Shown here piece after piece: positions 8,154 through 17,359 of a stretch of DNA of 64,000 nucleotides (the first letter of the stretch is position 1; each line of letters opens with the position of its first letter). The position numbers and the translations under genes are program-made. Origin of the DNA: Chitinophagaceae bacterium (GTDB lineage: Bacteria > Bacteroidota > Bacteroidia > Chitinophagales > Chitinophagaceae); assembly GCA_004173235.1 (NCBI GenBank), contig SEAC01000030.1:89387-153386 (forward strand), written 5' to 3'. The notes under the pieces were generated by a model that searched no databases, had not been told where the DNA came from, and worked only from the letters and a program-made list of their open reading frames with translations.

Positions 8154-10478
8154 TTGCTTCAGCCGCTTCCACCAGGGCGAGCGACGGATGGCCTCCTCGT
8201 TCGCCTGCTGGTTCTTGATCTGCGCGTCCACCACTGCAATAGTAGCCATATTCACAATATTGCGAACCGAGCTTCCCAACTGCAGAATATGGACGGGCTT
8301 CTTCAACCCTAACAAAATCGGGCCAATGGCTTCCGAGCCGCCCAGCTCCTTGAGCAGGTTGTAGGCCACGTTGCCCGCGGCCAGGTTGGGGAAGATGAGG
8401 GTGTTCACCGATTTGTCCACCAACTCGCTGAACGGATAGTTCTCCTTCATGAGCTCGTTGTTGAAGGCCATCGAGGCCTGCATCTCGCCATCCACAATCA
8501 GCGTGGGGTCGGCGTTCTTGACGATTTCCCGTGCGCGCGCCACCGTATGCGCCTCTTCCGAATTCGAAGAGCCGAAGTTGGAATAGCTCAGCATCGCAAT
8601 GCGCGGCTGGATGTTGAAGTGGCGCACTTCCTGGGCCGTAAGGCGCACGATCTCCGCCAGCTCTTCCGCCGTGGGGTGAAAGTTCACCGTGGTGTCGGCA
8701 AGGAAGATCGGACCCTTCTTCGTGAGCATCAGGTACATGCCTGCGATCTTGGTCACATTCTCTTCGGTGCCGATGCACTGGATGGCCGGACGGATGGTGT
8801 CGGGATAATTTTTCGAAAGACCCGAGATCATGCAATCGGCGTCGCCGGTTTCCACCATCATGCAACCAAAGTAGTTGCGGTCCTTCATCACCTTCCTGCT
8901 TTCGTAGGCGTTGAAGCCTTTGCGTCCGCGCTTCTTGAAGAACAGCTCGCCATACTGGTTGCGCAGGTCCTCCATTTCGTCGGAGCGGGGGTCGTAGATG
9001 GGAAGGCCCTCCAGGTCGATGCCGTTGGCAAGCGCGATGGCGCGGATCTTTCCTTCGTCGCCAAGCAGAATCGGATAACCGATCCCTTCATCGATCACCG
9101 CGTGCGCGGCCTTGAGGATCTTCACATTGTCGGCTTCCGCAAATACAATCCGGCGCGGGTCGCGGCGCGCTTTCGAGTTGAGCACGCGCAGCACCTGGTT
9201 GTCGAGGCCGAGGCGCTTGTTGAGTTCCGCCCGGTAGGCATCCCAATCGTTGATGGGATGTTGCGCTACACCGCTTTCCATGGCCGCCTGCGCTACCGCC
9301 GGTGCCACTGTTGCCAGCAGGCGCGGGTCGAGGGGCTTTGGAATGATGTATTCAGGACCAAACGTGATGGTCTTTGTGTTGTAAGCGAGGTTGACGATAT
9401 CCGGCACCGGGCTTTGCGCCAGATCGGCAAGCGCCTTTACCGCCGCGAGTTTCATCGCTTCGTTGATGCCCGTTGCACGCACGTCGAGCGCCCCGCGGAA
9501 GATGTAGGGGAAGCCCAGTACGTTGTTGACCTGGTTCGGATAATCGGAGCGGCCCGTTGCCATGATGAGATCCTTACGGGCGTTCTTTGCCTCGTCCCAC
9601 GGAATTTCCGGGTCGGGGTTGGCCATCGCGAATACGATCGGGTTCTTCGCCATGCTTTTCACCATATTCGAGGTTACCACGTTGCCGATGCTGAGGCCCA
9701 CGAACACGTCGGCATTCTTCATCGCCATGTCGAGCGTAGTGCCCGGCTTCGCATTGGCGAAGGGCTTCTTGAAATCCTCGAGGTCGTCGCGCTGGCGGTG
9801 CAGTGCGCCCTTGATATCGAACACCTGGAAGTTTTCGGGTCGTGCACCGAGCGACACATACAGCTGGATGCAGGCCATTGCAGCCGCACCCGCACCGTTG
9901 ATCACGAAGCACACTTTATCGATCTTCTTCTTTTGAATTTGCAGCGCGTTGAGCAGGGCGGCAGCCGATATGATGGCAGTTCCGTGCTGGTCGTCGTGCA
10001 TGATCGGAATGGAGAGCTGCTCGCGCAACGCCTTTTCGATCACGAAGCACTCGGGTGCCTTGATGTCTTCGAGGTTGATGCCTCCGAAGGTGGGCTCCAG
10101 CGACCGAACGATCTGCACGAACTTGTCGGGGTCGGTTTCATTGATCTCGATGTCGAATACGTCGATGTCGGCGAAGATCTTGAAGAGTACGCCCTTCCCT
10201 TCCATAACCGGCTTGGAGGCTTCAGGACCGATGTCGCCGAGGCCCAGAACGGCGGTGCCGTTGGAAATAACGCCAACGAGGTTTCCCTTGGCCGTGTATT
10301 TATAGACGTTTTCTTTATGTGCGGCGATCTCCTTGCAGGGTTCTGCAACTCCGGGCGAATAGGCCAGCGAAAGGTCACGCTGGGTCTTCGCTTCCTTTGT
10401 AGGCACCACCTCGATCTTGCCGGGGCGGCCCTTGGCGTGGTATTCCAGCGCCTGTTGTTTTCGTAAGTCTTTGGCCAT
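8139..10478 (-). CDS. maeB: NADP-dependent malic enzyme with C-terminal phosphotransacetylase-like domain
   Basis: A 779-residue protein starting at MAKDLRKQQ; the 27 extra residues in the ORF track are upstream noise. It oxidatively decarboxylates malate to pyruvate with NADP reduction. The N-terminal malic domain (residues ~1-160) contains [14 protein letters not shown], the metal-binding segment [15 protein letters not shown] and HDDQHGTA; the NAD(P)-binding domain follows ([21 protein letters not shown]); residues ~430-770 form the PTA_PTB domain ([19 protein letters not shown]), which in MaeB-type enzymes is regulatory rather than an active acetyltransferase. The last codons and the stop lie in a 7-bp array, so the C-terminus may have been altered by repeat growth. 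Divergent from the phytochrome gene. Confidence 0.96.
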   Translation of the reverse strand: MAKDLRKQQALEYHAKGRPGKIEVVPTKEAKTQRDLSLAYSPGVAEPCKEIAAHKENVYKYTAKGNLVGVISNGTAVLGLGDIGPEASKPVMEGKGVLFKIFADIDVFDIEINETDPDKFVQIVRSLEPTFGGINLEDIKAPECFVIEKALREQLSIPIMHDDQHGTAIISAAALLNALQIQKKKIDKVCFVINGAGAAAMACIQLYVSLGARPENFQVFDIKGALHRQRDDLEDFKKPFANAKPGTTLDMAMKNADVFVGLSIGNVVTSNMVKSMAKNPIVFAMANPDPEIPWDEAKNARKDLIMATGRSDYPNQVNNVLGFPYIFRGALDVRATGINEAMKLAAVKALADLAQSPVPDIVNLAYNTKTITFGPEYIIPKPLDPRLLATVAPAVAQAAMESGVAQHPINDWDAYRAELNKRLGLDNQVLRVLNSKARRDPRRIVFAEADNVKILKAAHAVIDEGIGYPILLGDEGKIRAIALANGIDLEGLPIYDPRSDEMEDLRNQYGELFFKKRGRKGFNAYESRKVMKDRNYFGCMMVETGDADCMISGLSKNYPDTIRPAIQCIGTEENVTKIAGMYLMLTKKGPIFLADTTVNFHPTAEELAEIVRLTAQEVRHFNIQPRIAMLSYSNFGSSNSEEAHTVARAREIVKNADPTLIVDGEMQASMAFNNELMKENYPFSELVDKSVNTLIFPNLAAGNVAYNLLKELGGSEAIGPILLGLKKPVHILQLGSSVRNIVNMATIAVVDAQIKNQQANEEAIRRSPWWKRLKQKREA

Positions 10479-10604
10479 AGTTAGTGAGCCGGCGGGCAGC
10501 CGAAGCCGCATCGTCCGCAACAGCACTGCAAAGAAAAGGCAATGCCGCCACAACGCCACACGGCACGCCCATTGCCCCCAAGCGCCCGCTCCTTATTTTC
10601 GACG

Positions 10605-12890
10605 ATGCAAATGACCGATATCGTGAACCGGGATGTGGCCAGCCTGTCTACGTGCGCATCCGAACCGATCCATATCCCGGGCGCCATCCAGCCGCATGGC
10701 GTTTTGTTTTCCCTCGACGCGCAAGGCATCGTGCGCTACTGCAGCGCCAACTGCGCTCTGTTCTTCGGCAAAGGTCCCGAAGCGCTGCTGCAGGAGCCCA
10801 TCGCCACACTCGACCACGAACTGGAAGCCTGGCTGAAGCCTGCGCTGAACGATGGCGCGGAAACCGGCCGGCCCCTGCACCTCGAACGCCAGGGCAGCCA
10901 CTGGGCAGTGTTCGGCTGCGTCAATGCCGATGGACATTTCGTGGTGGAATGCGAGCGTGCATCCGCCGACTTCGAAGAGCCCGAGCACCTGTTCGACCAG
11001 ACCACCCGCCTCGTGCAACACATAGAGCGTGCGCGCAACCTCCAGGAGCTTTGCCAGCGCATCGCCGAGCAAACGCGCGCGCTCACCGGTTACGACCGGG
11101 TGATGATCTATCGCTTCGATGAGCATTACAACGGGCAGGTGTATGCCGAAAGCAAGGCCGCCGGCCTCGAGCCCTTCCTCGACCTGCACTACCCGCACAC
11201 CGACATCCCGCCCCAGGCCCGCGAGTTGTACCTGCGCAACCTGATACGCATGATACCCGATGTGCGCTATGAACCCGTGGCTTTGCTCACCGTTGCCGGC
11301 AGTGAAGCGCCCCAGCCGCTCGACCTGAGTGATGCACGCCTCCGCAGCGTTTCGCCGCTGCACCTGCAATACCTGCAGAACATGGGCGTAGCTGCCACGC
11401 TCACGATTTCCATTTTGCTGGAAGGCAAGTTGTGGGGATTGATCGCTTGCCACCACCTCACGCCGAAACATATCAACCACCTTCAACGAAAGGCTGCACT
11501 GCTGCAAGGCCATTTTCTCAGCTCGCAGGTGAAGGTGCGCGAGGTGGCGGAAGAATACGCCGTTCATACCGTCGTTGAAGCACATCTGCAACAGTTGCTC
11601 AGCACGCTCAATACCGAAGGCGACTTCGGCCTCCGCTTTCAGAAGCTCACTTCCTTGCTGGGCGTTGCGGGCGCCACCGGCGCAGCAGTGCTGCACCAGG
11701 GCAGTATTTATACAAGCGGAAGCACACCCAACAACGATCGCACGCGCGCGCTGTTCAACTGGCTTGCCGCACGGCCCGGGCTGTCGTTCGTCACGGACCA
11801 CCTGCCGGAATTTTATCCCGAAGGCGCACGCATTGCCGGAGAGGCAGCAGGCATCCTCTATCATAAGCTCGGCGACGGAAAGAAAGACGCGATCATCTGG
11901 TTCCGGCAGGAGCAGGAGCGGAACATCAACTGGGCGGGCAATCCTTATGATGCCGTCAAGCGCGCAACCTTGGCCAACCAGCTCAGCCCACGTAGTTCGT
12001 TTGCGCTGTACCGTGAAGAAGTGCGCGGCTACAGCAGCTCGTGGCGCCCGTCTGAAGTGGAATCGGCAGGACGCTTTGCGTTTGCATTGCAAAACCAGTT
12101 TCACCTGGCCTACCTCCGCGCCGAGGAGGCAAGCCAGCGCGTGCTCAACGAGCAATTGATGAAAGCCAATCAGGAGCTCGCCAACATCAACTGGATCACC
12201 ACACACGACCTCAAAGAGCCGATCCGAAAGATCATGGTGTTCGCCTCCCGGCTCGTAAATCAGGAAGAACTTGCGTTGCCCGAGAACCTGCTTCATGCCG
12301 TGGATCGCATCCAACAATCGGCACAGCGGATGGGTCAGCTGGTGGAAGACCTGATGGCCTACCGGCTGGTAGACAGCCACGAGAAGAAAGTGGAGCCGGT
12401 TGACCTGAACGACATCATACGGGAGCTGGTGGAAGAATATGACGACGAGCTTTCGGAGCAATCGGCACGCGTGCTGGCCGACCAGTTGCCCAAGGTGCAC
12501 ATGATCCGCTTCCAGGCGCGGCAGCTCTTTGCCAACCTGCTGGGCAACTCGCTCAAGTTCTCGGATCGCTCGCGGCCGCTCGAGATCCACATCCGCTGCG
12601 CGCAGGTATTCGCGGGCTCGTTTCAGCATCCCACAAAAAAGAATACGGGCGACTTTTACCGCATCGAGTTCAGGGATAATGGCATCGGCTTCACACCCGA
12701 CCACAACAAACGCATCTTCGATATCTTCTACCGGCTGCATACTGCGTCCGACTACAAAGGCACCGGCATCGGCCTTGCTATCTGCAAGCGCATCGTTGAA
12801 AATCACGGCGGCTTCCTCGAAGCCAATGGTGTGCCCGGCGAAGGAGCATCGTTCACCTTGTACCTGCCGAAGGAGGATGTGCAGGCATAG
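10605..12890 (+). CDS. Bacteriophytochrome histidine kinase
   Basis: A 761-residue red/far-red photoreceptor kinase. Domain order: PAS (residues ~1-115) with the biliverdin-attaching Cys at residue 17 in TCASEPIHIPGAIQPHG; GAF (~130-310) with the DIP motif (YPHTDIPPQAR) and the chromophore-pocket ACHH; PHY (~320-500) with the tongue motif SPRSSF; then a HisKA dimerisation helix with the phospho-acceptor His (ITTHDLKEPIRK) and HATPase_c (NLLGNSLKFS, FRDNGIGF, GTGIGLAI). It should bind biliverdin and autophosphorylate under light control. No response regulator or heme oxygenase gene is adjacent. The start is either the ATG at 10605 or the one at 10611; a TTATTTTCG box just upstream implies a nearly leaderless mRNA. 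Divergent from maeB. Confidence 0.95.
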   Translation: MQMTDIVNRDVASLSTCASEPIHIPGAIQPHGVLFSLDAQGIVRYCSANCALFFGKGPEALLQEPIATLDHELEAWLKPALNDGAETGRPLHLERQGSHWAVFGCVNADGHFVVECERASADFEEPEHLFDQTTRLVQHIERARNLQELCQRIAEQTRALTGYDRVMIYRFDEHYNGQVYAESKAAGLEPFLDLHYPHTDIPPQARELYLRNLIRMIPDVRYEPVALLTVAGSEAPQPLDLSDARLRSVSPLHLQYLQNMGVAATLTISILLEGKLWGLIACHHLTPKHINHLQRKAALLQGHFLSSQVKVREVAEEYAVHTVVEAHLQQLLSTLNTEGDFGLRFQKLTSLLGVAGATGAAVLHQGSIYTSGSTPNNDRTRALFNWLAARPGLSFVTDHLPEFYPEGARIAGEAAGILYHKLGDGKKDAIIWFRQEQERNINWAGNPYDAVKRATLANQLSPRSSFALYREEVRGYSSSWRPSEVESAGRFAFALQNQFHLAYLRAEEASQRVLNEQLMKANQELANINWITTHDLKEPIRKIMVFASRLVNQEELALPENLLHAVDRIQQSAQRMGQLVEDLMAYRLVDSHEKKVEPVDLNDIIRELVEEYDDELSEQSARVLADQLPKVHMIRFQARQLFANLLGNSLKFSDRSRPLEIHIRCAQVFAGSFQHPTKKNTGDFYRIEFRDNGIGFTPDHNKRIFDIFYRLHTASDYKGTGIGLAICKRIVENHGGFLEANGVPGEGASFTLYLPKEDVQA

Positions 12891-12973
12891 TTCGTAACGA
12901 TAAAAACAGCGTACGTCAAACAAAGTGGCGCGGGGTGGCAGGTGCGGGTATTTTCGGGCAACAACCGAAACTT

Positions 12974-13885
12974 ATGCAACGCGTTCTTACCATCGAAACA
13001 AAAAATCTGACGCATCGCTTTGCCGACAAGCAGGTAGTGCTGCACGACATCAGCCTGCAGGTGCCCAAGGGCTCCGTGTATGGATTTCTCGGCCCCAACG
13101 GCGCGGGCAAGACCACCACGCTTCGCCTGCTCCTGGGCTTGCTGCGCAGCCAGCAAGGCAGCATCCGCCTCTTCGGCCTCGATCCTGCAACGGATCGCAT
13201 GGCCATCCTTAAGCGCCTTGGCTCGCTCATCGAACAACCTTCTCTCTATGGCCATCTCACGGCCAAAGAAAACCTCGAAGTGTACCGGCGCATCTACGGT
13301 GCTTCGAAAGAACGTGTAGGAGCGGTGCTGGCGCTTGTAGACCTCGCTGCAACCGGTAAGAAGAAAGCGAAACAATTTTCATTGGGTATGAAGCAGCGGC
13401 TTTCCATTGCCATCGCGCTGCTGCATCGCCCCGAGCTGCTCATTCTCGACGAGCCCACCAACGGGCTTGATCCCAATGGCATCATCGAAACGCGCGAGTT
13501 GATCCGACGCCTCAACCGGGAAGAAGGCGTAACCATCATCGTATCGAGCCACATACTGGCGGAAGTGGAGAAGATGGCCACGCACGTGGGCATCATCCAC
13601 CGCGGGCGCTTGCGGTTCCAGGGCACGCTGACCGAATTACATGCCTTGCAGTCTGGCAAAAGCCAATTGTACCTGGAAACGTCCGACAACGAAGCGGCGC
13701 TGCATTTGCTGCAAGGCGAAGGTGCCGTGCGACAGAACGGCCACCTCGTTCTTCCGCTTGGTGCGAAGGAAGACATCGCCCGCATCGCCCGCACACTGGT
13801 GCACGGCGACATCGGTCTCTTCCGCCTCCAGCCGCAGCAGCAGGACCTCGAACAGCTGTTCATGGAGATAACGGCCGGAACGTGA
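12974..13885 (+). CDS. ABC transporter ATP-binding protein (ABC-2 exporter type)
   Basis: A 303-residue ATPase starting at MQRVLTIETKNL. Walker A GPNGAGKT near residue 45, Q-loop EQPSLYGHLT, signature FSLGMKQRL, Walker B LLILDEPTNGLDP and switch His in VSSHI; the C-terminal ~80 residues are the variable extension seen in BcrA/lantibiotic-immunity and NatA-like ATPases. It pairs with the permease at 14014 to form an ABC-2 exporter; the substrate cannot be told. A TATTTTCGG -7-like box lies 16 bases upstream of the start. The stop codon TGA falls in the first unit of a 7-bp array, so the C-terminus may have been shaped by repeat growth. Confidence 0.9.
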   Translation: MQRVLTIETKNLTHRFADKQVVLHDISLQVPKGSVYGFLGPNGAGKTTTLRLLLGLLRSQQGSIRLFGLDPATDRMAILKRLGSLIEQPSLYGHLTAKENLEVYRRIYGASKERVGAVLALVDLAATGKKKAKQFSLGMKQRLSIAIALLHRPELLILDEPTNGLDPNGIIETRELIRRLNREEGVTIIVSSHILAEVEKMATHVGIIHRGRLRFQGTLTELHALQSGKSQLYLETSDNEAALHLLQGEGAVRQNGHLVLPLGAKEDIARIARTLVHGDIGLFRLQPQQQDLEQLFMEITAGT

Positions 13886-13971
13886 GCCGTTGGTCGTGAG
13901 CCGTCAGCCGTCAGCCGTGAGCTGTGAGCGATGGCTGGTAGCAAAACCACAAACCACAAACCGCAAACTTC
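13882..13971. repeat. Two consecutive 7-bp arrays between the ABC ATPase and permease genes
   Basis: First block, 13882-13930: seven units of the form GTnAGCn (GTGAGCC, GTCAGCC, GTGAGCT; one divergent GTTGGTC). Second block, 13944-13971: AAACCAC, AAACCAC, AAACCGC, AAACTTC. The ATPase stop codon is in the first unit. The second block shares its AAAC anchor with the arrays at 6411 and 36088. Confidence 0.85.
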
Positions 13972-14013
13972 CCCTCGCACGCAACAACAACTATAAACTG
14001 AAAACCTTCCCTC

Positions 14014-14790
14014 ATGTCCCTAGCGATTTCCTTTCAATCAGAGATCCTCAAGACGAAGCGCACTGCCGCTTTCTGGCTGAGCATATTGGGCGCGGCCTTC
14101 ATTCCCGCGATTTATTTCTTGGTGTATGTGCTGAAGCCCGAGAAGATCATTGCGAAGCTGCAGATGGGTGCGTGGGCGCTGCACTTTTTGCAAGGGTGGC
14201 AGGCGTTGAGTTCGTTCCTGTTCCCGATGTACGTGATTCTCATTTGCGCGCTGGTGCCGCAGCTTGAATTTCGCAACAACACCTGGAAGCAGGTATGGGC
14301 ATCGCCGCAAACCACCAGGAGCGTGTTCTTCGCGAAGTTCCTCTCCATCCAGGCGATGATCCTATTGTTCTTTGTTTCGTACAACCTCTTTATGATCCTC
14401 GTGGCCGTGTTGGCCAACACCATCCACAGCGGTTTCCCTTTCTTCGACCAGCCACTCGACTGGAAGGCATTGCTGCGCCTCAGTTTCAAGACGTACATAT
14501 CGGTGTTGAGCATCAGCAGCATTCAATACTGGCTGTCGCTTCGCTTCAAGAGTTTTGTTGCGCCCGTGGGGCTTGGTTTAGCGCTGCTGATCGGGGGCAT
14601 CATCGCCAACGGCTTCGGCTGGGAGCACACGGATAAGATACCATACGCCTATCCTACGCTCACGCTGATAGGGATGATGCGCGATGCGAAAACGCTGATG
14701 CTCCCGCACGAATGGTATGCATTGGGTTACACGGCATTCTTCCTCGCCCTCGGCTGGCTCGATCTGCACTTTCGGAAGGAGCGAGGCTGA
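14014..14790 (+). CDS. ABC-2 type permease subunit
   Basis: A 258-residue protein with about six hydrophobic spans: AFWLSILGAAFIPAIYFLVYVL, WQALSSFLFPMYVILICALV, SIQAMILLFFVSYNLFMILVAVL, a central segment, VAPVGLGLALLIGGIIANGF and WYALGYTAFFLALGWLDL. Residues EFRNNTWKQVWASPQTTRSVFFAKF match the cytoplasmic coupling region of the BcrB/LanE/MutE permease group. It follows the ATPase by 128 bases, mostly filled by 7-bp repeats, and presumably shares its transcript. Substrate unknown: antibiotic or peptide export and self-protection are the usual roles of relatives. Confidence 0.82.
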   Translation: MSLAISFQSEILKTKRTAAFWLSILGAAFIPAIYFLVYVLKPEKIIAKLQMGAWALHFLQGWQALSSFLFPMYVILICALVPQLEFRNNTWKQVWASPQTTRSVFFAKFLSIQAMILLFFVSYNLFMILVAVLANTIHSGFPFFDQPLDWKALLRLSFKTYISVLSISSIQYWLSLRFKSFVAPVGLGLALLIGGIIANGFGWEHTDKIPYAYPTLTLIGMMRDAKTLMLPHEWYALGYTAFFLALGWLDLHFRKERG

Positions 14791-14802
14791 TGATGTGAAA
14801 GC

Positions 14803-15318
14803 TCACCTGCCGGGCGCCACCATTTTGCGGTAGCTGGTAAGTACCAGTTTGCGGCTGAAGCGCTTGCCTTCTTTGGGCGCATACACCTGGATGTCGGCAA
14901 CGGCGGGCACCGGGTCGTTGGTAAAGGTCACCTTCACCTGGTATTGCGGCACCACTTCGTCGTCTTTGATCGTGTACAGCGTTCGGATGATGTAGGGTGC
15001 CGTTTTGGTGCCCACAATGTGGTAGTAGGAGCCAGGCACCTGGAATTTCTGGTAGAGGTCGGGGGAGAGGTAGCTCAGCAGTTCCTGGCGCAGCTGGGAC
15101 AGTTGCTCCTTTTGAAGCGAGGGCGCTATGGGGCTGCACGTGGTGCAGGTGTCGCTATAGCCGGAGAGGTACAGCCGGTCGAACGAGCTGCGGAAAGCGC
15201 CTGTGTAGGCGGACAGCCGCGCCACGGGCAGGTTGGTATAATAAAAGTCGTAATAGGTTTGCGCCGATCCAAACAGGGCAGCCTGCACCAGGATCAGGAT
15301 CATCCAAAGGCGTTTCAT
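14803..15318 (-). CDS. Secreted protein of unknown function
   Basis: A 171-residue protein starting at MKRLWMILILVQAALFGSAQ, a signal peptide with a typical Bacteroidota AQ cleavage site. The ORF-track extension upstream translates repeat DNA and is rejected. The mature part has a CTTC motif (SGYSDTCTTCSPIAPS), an amphipathic helix (QKEQLSQLRQELLSYLSPDLYQKF) and beta-rich segments (PYIIRTLYTIKDDEVVPQYQVKVTFTN). It is convergent with the ABC permease, only 12 bases apart. I recognise no family. Confidence 0.75.
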   Translation of the reverse strand: MKRLWMILILVQAALFGSAQTYYDFYYTNLPVARLSAYTGAFRSSFDRLYLSGYSDTCTTCSPIAPSLQKEQLSQLRQELLSYLSPDLYQKFQVPGSYYHIVGTKTAPYIIRTLYTIKDDEVVPQYQVKVTFTNDPVPAVADIQVYAPKEGKRFSRKLVLTSYRKMVAPGR

Positions 15319-15367
15319 GACGGTTGGGGTTTGAGGAAGAGATGCCAATCCCATGCCAAGGGAGGGG

Positions 15368-15469
15368 GCGCACGGAATCCACGGAATACACGGAAGAAAA
15401 CATCCGCTATTGGTGGGATGACGCTTGGATAGGCGCACGGAATTCACGGAATGCACAGAAGAAAACATC
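15368..15469. repeat. 9-bp-period repeat, two 37-bp direct copies, left flank of GxxExxY gene
   Basis: Copies at 15368-15404 and 15433-15469 agree at 34 of 37 positions and start 65 bases apart. Each is built of 9-bp units of the CACGGAATn type. The reverse complement (attCCGTGn units) occurs on the other side of the gene at 15997-16052. Confidence 0.85.
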
Positions 15470-15558
15470 AATTTCTGGTGTTGAAAAAAGCAAGATTTGG
15501 TGAGCGCTTGCACTTCGTCGTTCGCAGCGTGTTAGGTTGCTTTGCAGGAAAGATCTGT

Positions 15559-15969
15559 ATGTTCAGAAACGAAACCAAGGCACAACGCGAGCTGAATGAC
15601 ATTTGTTACGAGGTGCGTGGGGCGCTATTCGAGGTGCATAAACACCTGGGCCCGGGCCTGCTTGAAAGCATCTACGAGGAAGCCAGCGTGATCGAACTGG
15701 TCAGCCGCCATCTGGCAGTGCAGCAGCAACTTCCCATTCAAGTTCATTACAAAGGTCAACTCCTGGGAACCAGGTTTCGCCTTGACCTGTTAGTCGAAGA
15801 TAGCGTACTACTTGAGCTCAAATCTGTAGAAGCATTGCATCCCGTTGACGCGAAAAAGACACTCAATTATCTCCGCTTGACCGATACGCGCATCGGCTTC
15901 CTGGTCAATTTTAATGTAGCCTTCCTTGAAGACCGTAAAAGCATCATCAGACTGCTAAACGGATTCTGA
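15559..15969 (+). CDS. GxxExxY protein (PD-(D/E)XK nuclease-fold), copy 1
   Basis: A 136-residue protein starting at MFRNETKAQREL. It carries the family motif GPGLLESIYEEA and, further on, a PD-(D/E)XK-like core: Asp in FRLDLLVED and the ELK of VLLELKSVE. GxxExxY proteins belong to the PDDEXK_3 group; a nuclease fold is established, but no biological role is known to me. It is a lone gene bracketed on both sides by inverted 9-bp-period repeats. The second copy (38298) shares the same motifs but is only modestly similar and is bracketed by a different repeat. The ORF-track start at 15451 lies inside the repeat and is unlikely. Confidence 0.88.
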   Translation: MFRNETKAQRELNDICYEVRGALFEVHKHLGPGLLESIYEEASVIELVSRHLAVQQQLPIQVHYKGQLLGTRFRLDLLVEDSVLLELKSVEALHPVDAKKTLNYLRLTDTRIGFLVNFNVAFLEDRKSIIRLLNGF

Positions 15970-15996
15970 ACCGTTAATGCTAATGCTATCTCTCTC

Positions 15997-16052
15997 TTTC
16001 CGTGCTTTCCGTGTATTCCGTGCGCCCTTCCCTTTCCGTGCATTCCGCGTGC
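15997..16052. repeat. 9-bp-period repeat, right flank of GxxExxY gene (inverted)
   Basis: Units TTTCCGTGn / ATTCCGTGn, the reverse complement of the repeat on the left side at 15368-15469. It fills the space between the GxxExxY stop and the MFS gene stop. Confidence 0.8.
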
Positions 16053-17261
16053 CTATTCCACTGCCTTTAGCTTACTCACCAACACAAACACCACCACCCC
16101 GAAACACCCGATCACGCTCAGGCTCACGCGGAGGCTCGACAGCGCCGAGATATAGCCGATGAGCGGCGGCCCGAGGAGGAAACCGAAGTAGCCCACGCTC
16201 GACACGATGGCGATAGCCAGGCCCGCGGCGGAGCCTTCGGCGCTGCGGCCGGCAACGCTGTATAGCGAGGGTATGACGGTGCTCACGCCGATGCCGACGA
16301 GCATGAAGCCGATGGATGCGGGAACGATGAACGGTAATGCCACCGCCAGCGCCATGCCGGCGGAGATGATCAGCCCGTTGGCGCGCAGGATGCGGCGGCG
16401 CCCCGCTCGGGCGATGACGTAATCGCCCAGGAAGCGGCCCGTGGCCATCATCACCATAAAGCTTGCGTAGCCGATGACGGCAAGGCGCGGCCCCGCGTGC
16501 ACCACATCGCGGAAATACACACCACTCCAGTCGAACATGCACCCTTCGGTGGCCATGCAGCAAAACGCGATCACGCCCAGCTGCAGCAGTGTGCCCGAAG
16601 GCTTGCGGAAGAAAGGCTTTCGCTCGGGTTTCACATTTGACTTTGCGCCCCGCACGAGGTGCGCGGCGTTCAGCGCCACGTTCGCCCATTGCAGCAAAAG
16701 GATCAGCAGGAAATGCCACAGCGGCGGCCAGTGCAGGTTGACCAGGCCAAGCCCCACGAGCGCACCGGCAAAGCCGGCAATGCTCCACGCACCGTGGAAG
16801 GAGGTCATGATCGGTTTCGGATAGAGCTTTTCGGTTTCAACACCCTGCGTGTTGACGGCGATGTTGGCGAGGTTGCCCGTGATGCCGAAGAAGAAAAGGC
16901 AAAGCGCCAGCTGCCAGGGAGCATGCACGAGGCCGATGAGCGATAGCGCTACCACGTAGAAGGGGGCGGCGGCGGTGAGCACGCGCTTGCTTCCGAAACG
17001 ATGAACGAGGCGGCCAGAGATCGGCATCGTCACCAGCTGGCCCAGCGGAAGTGCCAGCAAGAGCGTACCGAGGCCGGCATCGGAAAGCTGCAGGTGAGCC
17101 TTGATATCGGGGATGCGGCTTGCCCAGGAGGCAAAGGCAATGCCTTGTCCGAAGTAAAAGGCCGACACGGCCATTCGTGTCCGCCGGAGGCGGGCGGGAA
17201 TGAACCGGGGCATTTCGTTGACTGCGCCGGGTTGTACTTCCGGCACGCGGGAATCTTCCAT
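16053..17261 (-). CDS. MFS transporter
   Basis: A 402-residue protein starting at MEDSRVPEVQPG, with about twelve membrane spans. The loop-2/3 motif of the major facilitator superfamily is visible (MPISGRLVHRFGSKRVL, matching GxxxDRxGRR-type loops) and repeated in the C-terminal half (GRFLGDYVIARAGRRRIL). The overall pattern, with FGQGIAFASWASRIPDIKAHL and GWVNTQGVE-like NIAVNTQGVETEK, resembles the YbjJ/fucose-permease-like branch. Substrate unknown. Divergent from the ankyrin gene; the 29 extra N-terminal residues in the ORF track are rejected because the better start lies just after a CACCTTTG box. Confidence 0.87.
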   Translation of the reverse strand: MEDSRVPEVQPGAVNEMPRFIPARLRRTRMAVSAFYFGQGIAFASWASRIPDIKAHLQLSDAGLGTLLLALPLGQLVTMPISGRLVHRFGSKRVLTAAAPFYVVALSLIGLVHAPWQLALCLFFFGITGNLANIAVNTQGVETEKLYPKPIMTSFHGAWSIAGFAGALVGLGLVNLHWPPLWHFLLILLLQWANVALNAAHLVRGAKSNVKPERKPFFRKPSGTLLQLGVIAFCCMATEGCMFDWSGVYFRDVVHAGPRLAVIGYASFMVMMATGRFLGDYVIARAGRRRILRANGLIISAGMALAVALPFIVPASIGFMLVGIGVSTVIPSLYSVAGRSAEGSAAGLAIAIVSSVGYFGFLLGPPLIGYISALSSLRVSLSVIGCFGVVVFVLVSKLKAVE

Positions 17262-17359
17262 CGTTGGTGTTGCAAAGGTGGGGGATTGCCCGGCACACAC
17301 ACGCTTTTTTACCGTTGTCCGCGATGGCCACGATTCCAATTCTGCCATCTTTGCGATGA

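Noticed and set aside
8547-10466. 639-aa plus-strand ORF opposite maeB, and the 776-aa minus-strand ORF (10593-12923) opposite the phytochrome gene
   Set aside because: Both are antisense shadows; the opposite strands encode complete, well-conserved enzymes.
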